Of a DNA stretch of 56,289 bases, positions 51,536 through 56,289 are shown one piece after another (positions within the stretch are counted from its first letter, which is position 1; every line of letters begins with the position of its first letter). Origin of the DNA: Peptococcaceae bacterium BRH_c4a. Lineage in GTDB: Bacteria; Bacillota; Desulfotomaculia; Desulfotomaculales; Desulfocucumaceae. Below the pieces are notes generated by a model. The model was not told the DNA's origin. It saw nothing but the letters and a program-made list of their open reading frames with translations, and searched no databases. The DNA lies in NCBI GenBank assembly GCA_000961585.1, contig LADN01000093.1, forward strand, positions 1 to 56,289, written 5' to 3'. The position numbers were made by a program, and so were the translations under genes.

Positions 51536-52690
51536 CTACTGCGGGAATGTAAATCTGGGATCTGTATGGGAATTTGTGCCGTCTATCAATATCAGCCTGC
51601 CCGGCCTCAGCGTGGTGGCCGATGTGTAATTGAAGGTCTGCCCGGTGTTGTCCGAGATGTTTATGCTGAGGTTGTTATTCTGGGACGAAACCTGTATCTG
51701 GTAGTTTGAGCTGGCGTCCAGCGTTCGGGTGAAATTAACCGGCACTGTTATATTGGAGTTGTTTCCGTCCCTGATGGTCAGCGAAACTTTGGGGCTGTTG
51801 CCCACTTCCACTATGGTCAGGGCCACCATCAATTCCGATGTCCCTGCGGTTCCTCCGCTTTCGGGTATGTAGCCCAAACCCACCCTCAACTCCGACCCCG
51901 GCCATTTACTGCTGTTACTGCCAAGAATAAACTGGGCATGCATATTAAGGTTGTAGGGCGCCGTCAGAACAGTGTTGGTATATATTGAATCGGAGTTTCC
52001 GGATTCAAAGATCCTGCTTATGGTATCGGTGGTTGTATTATAAGTCCACCTGGTATCGGTCTGGTTTGTATCGGTGTTAGTCCAGCTATCTGCTCTAATG
52101 GGGGGCACGAAAGTGTCCGGAGGCGGCGGGTTGATCACAGGGGCCCCGTTGCCCTTGTATGCCTCGGCTGTCCTGTTCCGGTAATACCACAGGCGCACCT
52201 TCTGCTCAGCCGAGGCATTTCCGTAATTTCCCGTAACGGTTAAGTTTAAAAAATAAGGAGTATCGGCTGTCTGGGTTATATCCAGGCTGCCGCTTGCAGG
52301 ATCACCGCTGAAACTTATTGTAACCGTGGCGGAGTTGCTGGCCAGCAGATAGCCCCCCCTGATTTTTTGCTCAAGGGTGTCCTTCGGGGTACCGTCAAGC
52401 CGGGTCATAAAGGCGGTTATATCGGCCTTGTCCCCGGTAAAGCTGCCATCTGCGTTTACCAGGGGCGGAAGGCTTGCCACATAATCTTTCCACTGCTTAA
52501 TAGCCAGGTCGGCCCCGGCCTCGGCCACATAAAAGGCTCTGGCGTTGTCACCGTAATTATCAATTATACGGCTCTCGGATGAGGCCATCCTTAGAAGAAG
52601 TGTTCCCGTGATCACCAAAACAGACATTATAACCATCACGGTCAGCAAGGCTATGCCCTTCTGGCTGTCCTGACCCTTGAACAAAGGCAC
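51536..52690 (-). CDS. PilX-like minor pilin / pilus assembly protein
   Basis: A 384-aa protein with an N-terminal prepilin-like helix, QKGIALLTVMVIMSVLVITGTLLLRMASSESRI, after a short basic leader. This is the PilX_N pattern (GIALLxVM..), and AFYVAEAGADLAIKQW follows as in PilX/PulK relatives. The rest is Thr/Ser/Asn-rich beta structure (fibre-like, 150-384). The Glu at position +5 typical of pilins is absent. The frame begins with GTG within the ribosome site; an in-frame TTG two codons on is possible. Surface-exposed after assembly. Confidence 0.82.
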   Translation of the reverse strand: MPLFKGQDSQKGIALLTVMVIMSVLVITGTLLLRMASSESRIIDNYGDNARAFYVAEAGADLAIKQWKDYVASLPPLVNADGSFTGDKADITAFMTRLDGTPKDTLEQKIRGGYLLASNSATVTISFSGDPASGSLDITQTADTPYFLNLTVTGNYGNASAEQKVRLWYYRNRTAEAYKGNGAPVINPPPPDTFVPPIRADSWTNTDTNQTDTRWTYNTTTDTISRIFESGNSDSIYTNTVLTAPYNLNMHAQFILGSNSSKWPGSELRVGLGYIPESGGTAGTSELMVALTIVEVGNSPKVSLTIRDGNNSNITVPVNFTRTLDASSNYQIQVSSQNNNLSINISDNTGQTFNYTSATTLRPGRLILIDGTNSHTDPRFTFPQ

Positions 52691-52699
52691 ACCCTCCCT

Positions 52700-53224
52700 T
52701 TACAGCGGATTGTAGCTGCGGCCTTTCCTCAGCCGGGTGGACAGGGTCTGGCCGGGATCGGCCGGGTTGCCGGGAGGCACCGACTTCACGGCAACCCTTA
52801 TAACCCCCTCAGCCGGCTCATCTACAAAACTAATTGACAATATCCCCCTGGCCACCGTGGCGCCGGAGCCGTTCCGAAGCTCACCCACACCTCTGGCGCT
52901 GTCCCAAAAGAAAAAATATCTATACCCGGCTATATTAGTGGTGTTTTGGTTAAAATTAACCAGATTAACCGGAGAATCCTGATCCACTTGCACATCAAAC
53001 CCGGTAATTTTAATGCTTTGATACTCTCGCAGCAAATTTTCCAGCCTTTGCATGGCGATCCTGCCCTGGAGCTGGTAGTCCTGCTCCCCGCCCCGCTGGT
53101 TCATGAATCTCAGGTTAAAGTTTAAAAAGCCGTATACCACGCCGAAAAAAATTCCCAGCACGGCCACCGTCATGATCATTTCCAGCAGGGTAAAGCCCCG
53201 GTTGTCAGTTAACTTGTATTTCAT
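52700..53224 (-). CDS. Type IV prepilin (PilW-like minor pilin)
   Basis: A 174-aa protein with a class III signal, DNRG/FTLLEMIMTVAVLGIFF, cleaved by prepilin peptidase between Gly and Phe, and Glu5 present. The mature domain starts with the helix GVVYGFLNFNLRFMNQRG and ends in a beta-rich globular part. The 10-bp spacing to the PilX-like gene and 14 bp from the upstream pilin show one operon. Confidence 0.9.
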   Translation of the reverse strand: MKYKLTDNRGFTLLEMIMTVAVLGIFFGVVYGFLNFNLRFMNQRGGEQDYQLQGRIAMQRLENLLREYQSIKITGFDVQVDQDSPVNLVNFNQNTTNIAGYRYFFFWDSARGVGELRNGSGATVARGILSISFVDEPAEGVIRVAVKSVPPGNPADPGQTLSTRLRKGRSYNPL

Positions 53225-53238
53225 AATCCATCTCCGTT

Positions 53239-53655
53239 TTACAAAACTGGGGGAATATACGACACCAGGACGTAATTATCGGGGTTATCGGCACTCAGCG
53301 GTCCGGGAGCCGCCGGTACCGGACCCACAACTATCTGCATTATGACATAGAGGGGTTCGGTGTCGTCCCGGTTGTAGGTGATATAAAATTTCTGCTCAGA
53401 CCCGCCCGGGGGGTATTCTATTTCCCCGTGAGTTCCATAGACGCCCCCGGCCTTTACCCTTTCCATCTCGGCCTGGGCCAGCTCCATCATCATCACCCGG
53501 TTGAAATTATCCCCGGATATCCTGTTGCTGGTGGTGGTCATCTGGGAGGTAAAAGCCAGTATAATGCCGAAAACGGCCACCGCCATCATTACCTCCACCA
53601 AGGTCATCCCCCGGCTGCCTCGTAGAAATTTAATCAAACCGGCCAGACCCCTCAC
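53239..53655 (-). CDS. Type IV prepilin (PilV-like minor pilin)
   Basis: A 138-aa protein with prepilin signal GSRG/MTLVEVMMAVAVFGIILAF, Glu5 present, after a 17-residue basic leader. The small C-terminal domain contains EIEYPPGGSEQKFYITYNRD. It probably works as a minor pilin priming assembly with the neighbours. The gene follows pilC by 9 bp. Confidence 0.9.
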   Translation of the reverse strand: MRGLAGLIKFLRGSRGMTLVEVMMAVAVFGIILAFTSQMTTTSNRISGDNFNRVMMMELAQAEMERVKAGGVYGTHGEIEYPPGGSEQKFYITYNRDDTEPLYVIMQIVVGPVPAAPGPLSADNPDNYVLVSYIPPVL

Positions 53656-53664
53656 CCCCCGGAT

Positions 53665-54885
53665 TCATCGCTTGATATTGCTGAACATGTCCATCATGGG
53701 CAGCAGAACTGAAATAATTATGACGCTGACCATTCCCCCGATGACCACCAGCATGATGGGCTCCACCATGGCCAGAAATTTTGCGAACCCGGCGTCCGAC
53801 TCCTGGTTGTAAAACTCGGCCATTTCGTTAAGTATTTTTTCCAGCTCACCGGTTTCCTCCCCGATGGAGAACATCTGAATGGCCATGGTGTCGAAGTAGT
53901 CCGCCTTGACCAGGTTCTGGGCCATGGACTCTCCCCTTTGCAGCCCGTCTATGGCATAATCCATGGCCTTTTCGGCCACGGCGTTGTTCAGATTCTTTTT
54001 GATCAGCTCCAACCCCTGCAAGAGGGGCACCCCGCTGTGGATCAGTATGTAGGCCGTACGGGCGAAGCGCATGGTGGAAACATTGCGAATGAGTCCGCCC
54101 GCCATGGGCACCTTCAGCATAAATTTGTCCCGGTTCAGCCTCCCTCCCGGGGTTTTGAAGTATCTGTTCAAAACTACCCCCAGGGTGACGACGGATATAA
54201 GAATAATAAGATAATACCTGGTAAAAACCTCGGATATAGCAATTACAATTCTGGTTATCAGTGGGAGCTTGCCACCGGTGGCTGTGATCATACCCAGAAT
54301 CTGGGGGAGAAGAAAATTAAAAAAAAGTATGATTATCCCCACCGCCATTACGGCCATCACAATGGGGTAAACCGATGCGGACTTTATCTTCTGCTTAATC
54401 CGGTGCTCCTTGTCATAAAACTCCGACATGGTGCGCAGCACATCTTCCAGGCTGCCGCTGGCCTCACCGGTGGCCACCATTCCGGAAAGCATCTCCGGTA
54501 TAAGGGAGCCCGGGCTGCGCATGGCCTCGGATATATTCTTGCCGGTCTGCACCTCCCGGAAAATCCGTCCCACCTCGGACCGCATAAGCTTGTCCGGGGT
54601 CTGCTGGCTCATAATTTCCAGTCCCTTTAAAATGTTGACACCGGACATCATGATCACCGAAAGCTGCCGGCAGAAATGGCTCAGCGCCTCGCCGTTGACC
54701 TCCCTTTTGGGCTTGAAGGAGGAAAGCACCCCGGACAGCGCCCCGCCAGCCCCTTCCCTGATCTCCAGGGCAACCAGACCGTCATTTTTCATGCTCTGCC
54801 GCACGGCCAGCATACTGTCGCCGCTAAGGCTGCCGGCAACCACCTGTCCGCGGGAGTCAAGGGCACGGTAGCTGAATTTAGGCAT
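53665..54885 (-). CDS. pilC: Type IV pilus inner-membrane platform protein
   Basis: A 406-aa GspF/PilC-family protein with two GspF domains. The first contains ALSHFCRQLSVIMMSGVNILKGLEIM, the second RFARTAYILIHSGVPLLQGLELIKK. Three membrane helices are visible (VYPIVMAVMAVGIIILFFNF, YYLIILISVVTLGVVL and, at the C-terminus, MLVVIGGMVSVIIISVLLPM). It works with the PilB ATPase to extrude pilins. It is separated from pilB by a 170-bp repeat-rich gap with no pilT. Confidence 0.94.
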   Translation of the reverse strand: MPKFSYRALDSRGQVVAGSLSGDSMLAVRQSMKNDGLVALEIREGAGGALSGVLSSFKPKREVNGEALSHFCRQLSVIMMSGVNILKGLEIMSQQTPDKLMRSEVGRIFREVQTGKNISEAMRSPGSLIPEMLSGMVATGEASGSLEDVLRTMSEFYDKEHRIKQKIKSASVYPIVMAVMAVGIIILFFNFLLPQILGMITATGGKLPLITRIVIAISEVFTRYYLIILISVVTLGVVLNRYFKTPGGRLNRDKFMLKVPMAGGLIRNVSTMRFARTAYILIHSGVPLLQGLELIKKNLNNAVAEKAMDYAIDGLQRGESMAQNLVKADYFDTMAIQMFSIGEETGELEKILNEMAEFYNQESDAGFAKFLAMVEPIMLVVIGGMVSVIIISVLLPMMDMFSNIKR

Positions 54886-54897
54886 ATCTCACCATCC

Positions 54898-55056
54898 CTG
54901 AAATAGCTGTAAGCTATAAGCGGTAAGCTTTTTTTGCCACAGAGAACACAGTATTAAATAGGCTGGTTGATTCCCCACTCCTACAACCTATTACCTATCA
55001 CTATTACCCGATGCTTATAGCTTAAAGCTTAAAGCTTAAAGCTCATAGCTTACAGC
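54898..55056. repeat. Repeat-rich gap between pilB and pilC (composite repeat copy 2 plus heptamers)
   Basis: Bases 54898-54951 repeat, in reverse orientation, the CTCTGTGGC...AAAGCTTACCGCTTA half of the thi-operon element: AAGCGGTAAGCTT, then GCCACAGAGAACACAG. A second heptamer array (AGCTTAA-type units, 55014-55054) follows. No gene was seen in the gap. Confidence 0.8.
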
Positions 55057-56289
55057 TCAGTTTGTATACGTAACCCGCAGCATTTCCTCCAGGGTGGTGA
55101 CTCCCTCCAGCACCTTCCGGCGGGCGTCTTCCCATAGTGAAACCATGCCGTGGCTGAGGGCGGCGTCCCGCAGTTGGTCGGCGGCACACCTGCCGTCAAT
55201 GAGAAGGCGTATTTCCTTGCCCGCCTCCATTATCTCGAAAACCCCGATGCGGCCCCTGTAGCCGGTCTTGTGGCAGTAGTCGCAGCCCGATCCCCTTTCA
55301 AGGATCAGGGGCTTGTCCTGGTCGCACCCCAGTATGCGCTTCTCCCTTTCATCGGCCTCATAGGGCTTTTTACATTCCGGGCAGATCTTGCGGACCAGCC
55401 TCTGGGCCACCACCCCCAGCAGGGATGATGAAAGGAGGAAGGGCTCCACCCCCATGTCTGTAATCCTGGCCACCGCCCCCGGGGCATCGTTGGTGTGCAG
55501 GGTGCTCAGCACCAGGTGGCCGGTAAGGGCGGCCCTGGCGGCTATCTCTGCCGTCTCGGCGTCCCGTATCTCCCCCACCATGATTATGTCAGGATCCTGG
55601 CGAAGTATCGATCTCAGTCCGGTGGCGAAGGTAAGTCCGGCCCTGATGTTGATTTGGGTCTGGTTTATTCCCTTCATGTCGAATTCCACGGGATCCTCAA
55701 GGGTGATTATATTCTTTTTTTCGTCATTCAGCTCGGCCAGCATGGAGTAGAGGGTGGTGGTTTTACCGCTGCCGGTGGGTCCGGTGACCAGTATTATTCC
55801 GTGGGGCCTGCTGATCAGATTTTGAAACTTCTCCACATCGCCCCGGCCGAAGCCCAGATTTTCCTTGCCCACCATGAAATTGGCCCGGTCCAGTATCCTC
55901 ATGACCACCTTTTCACCGTAGGAGGTGGGCATGGTGGACACCCTCAGGTCAATATCCCTTTTGTCCGCCGAAATCATTATGCGGCCGTCCTGGGGCACCC
56001 TCTTTTCCGATATGTTCAGCCCGGCCATGACCTTTATCCGGCTGGTTACAGCAGAGTGCACCTTCAGACTGGTGGTGAGGTTCTCCTGCAGTATTCCGTC
56101 CACCCGTATGCGCACCCGCAGCTGGTCGTGGTTGGGCTCTATGTGCACATCGCTGGCCCCGCTGCGCACCGCGTTTTCCAGCACCGACCCCACCAGCCGC
56201 ACAATGGGGGCGGAGTTTATGTCCAGGGAGGCGTCCTCAAGCCCCTCCAGCAGCCCGGACTGGGACTGCACAAAGTCGGCGGCGGCCTT
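55057..56289 (-). CDS. pilB: Type IV pilus assembly ATPase, partial (N-terminus beyond right edge)
   Basis: The visible C-terminal 410 codons cover the GspE/PilB motor. Present are SGASDVHIEPNHDQLRVRIRVDG, Walker A ILVTGPTGSGKTTTLYSML, the Asp box ITLEDPVEFDMKGINQTQIN, Walker B RQDPDIIMVGEIRDAETAEIA, the His box TGHLVLSTLHTNDAPGAV, and the tetra-cysteine zinc site CPEC...CDYC. The frame stays open to base 56289, so the N-terminal domain lies outside. It drives pilus extension in the cytoplasm with PilC. Confidence 0.95.
   Translation of the reverse strand, partial: KAAADFVQSQSGLLEGLEDASLDINSAPIVRLVGSVLENAVRSGASDVHIEPNHDQLRVRIRVDGILQENLTTSLKVHSAVTSRIKVMAGLNISEKRVPQDGRIMISADKRDIDLRVSTMPTSYGEKVVMRILDRANFMVGKENLGFGRGDVEKFQNLISRPHGIILVTGPTGSGKTTTLYSMLAELNDEKKNIITLEDPVEFDMKGINQTQINIRAGLTFATGLRSILRQDPDIIMVGEIRDAETAEIAARAALTGHLVLSTLHTNDAPGAVARITDMGVEPFLLSSSLLGVVAQRLVRKICPECKKPYEADEREKRILGCDQDKPLILERGSGCDYCHKTGYRGRIGVFEIMEAGKEIRLLIDGRCAADQLRDAALSHGMVSLWEDARRKVLEGVTTLEEMLRVTYTN

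Noticed and set aside
1690-55054. CRISPR array
   Set aside because: The regularly repeated 7-mers have no spacers or 25-40-bp repeats and no cas genes are present.

Overview
The window looks like a piece of chromosome from an anaerobic, Gram-positive Clostridia-type bacterium, most like the Peptococcaceae (Desulfotomaculum/Pelotomaculum-like). This is inferred from gene content and not from a marker gene. The pointers are a short clostridial ThiC, a hybrid cluster protein, glutamate mutase, ferredoxin-linked 2-oxoacid oxidoreductase, several acyl-CoA ligases with beta-oxidation enzymes, strong AGGAGG ribosome sites and sigma-A type promoters. Almost every gene is on the minus strand. No rRNA, tRNA, CRISPR array or phage genes were seen.

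Left third (1-21.3 kb): acyl-CoA metabolism (thiolase, 3-hydroxyacyl-CoA dehydrogenase, two acyl-CoA ligases and a truncated ligase domain), phosphosulfolactate synthase, a 2-hydroxyacyl-CoA dehydratase-type activase, alpha-glucan phosphorylase, release factor 3, a SEC-C zinc protein, hybrid cluster protein behind a CRP/FNR-like palindrome, a thioesterase, an NRDE-family protein, a corrinoid adenosyltransferase and a chemotaxis receptor. Between them lie decayed genes: a CaiB/BaiF CoA-transferase remnant followed by an HMG-CoA lyase tail, and a frameshifted aldehyde dehydrogenase. A perfect 226-bp direct repeat occurs at 1 and 4694.

Middle (21.3-41.9 kb): one long minus-strand operon starts at a near-consensus promoter at 32.55 kb. 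Its order is glmS, glmL, a fumarate-reductase/aspartate-oxidase-type flavoprotein, a LUD-domain protein, glmE, a muconate-lactonizing-type enolase-superfamily enzyme, and a TctCBA tripartite carboxylate transporter. It looks like an adenosylcobalamin-dependent glutamate/C5-dicarboxylate module. No classical methylaspartate ammonia-lyase is present. A divergent LysR gene faces it. Next comes an acyl-CoA ligase, a GltD-like flavoprotein with ferredoxin clusters and a KorABC 2-oxoacid oxidoreductase. A second, paralogous LysR gene lies beyond it, and a frameshifted IS1595-type insertion sits between that regulator and the operon.

Right third (41.9-56.3 kb): a TPP-riboswitch-controlled thiamine operon (thiS-G-H-F-E-C), an Rpn-like PD-(D/E)XK nuclease, and a type IV pilus operon (pilB-C, two minor pilins, a PilX-like protein, pilM-N-O). 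pilB runs off the right edge.

The most unusual material is intergenic. Two copies of a ~300-bp element (10.2 and 42.0 kb) share flanks and a double-hairpin terminator but carry unrelated central palindromes. Heptameric repeat arrays recur in many gaps. A composite CACAGAG/AAGCTTA element sits in both the thi and pil operons.
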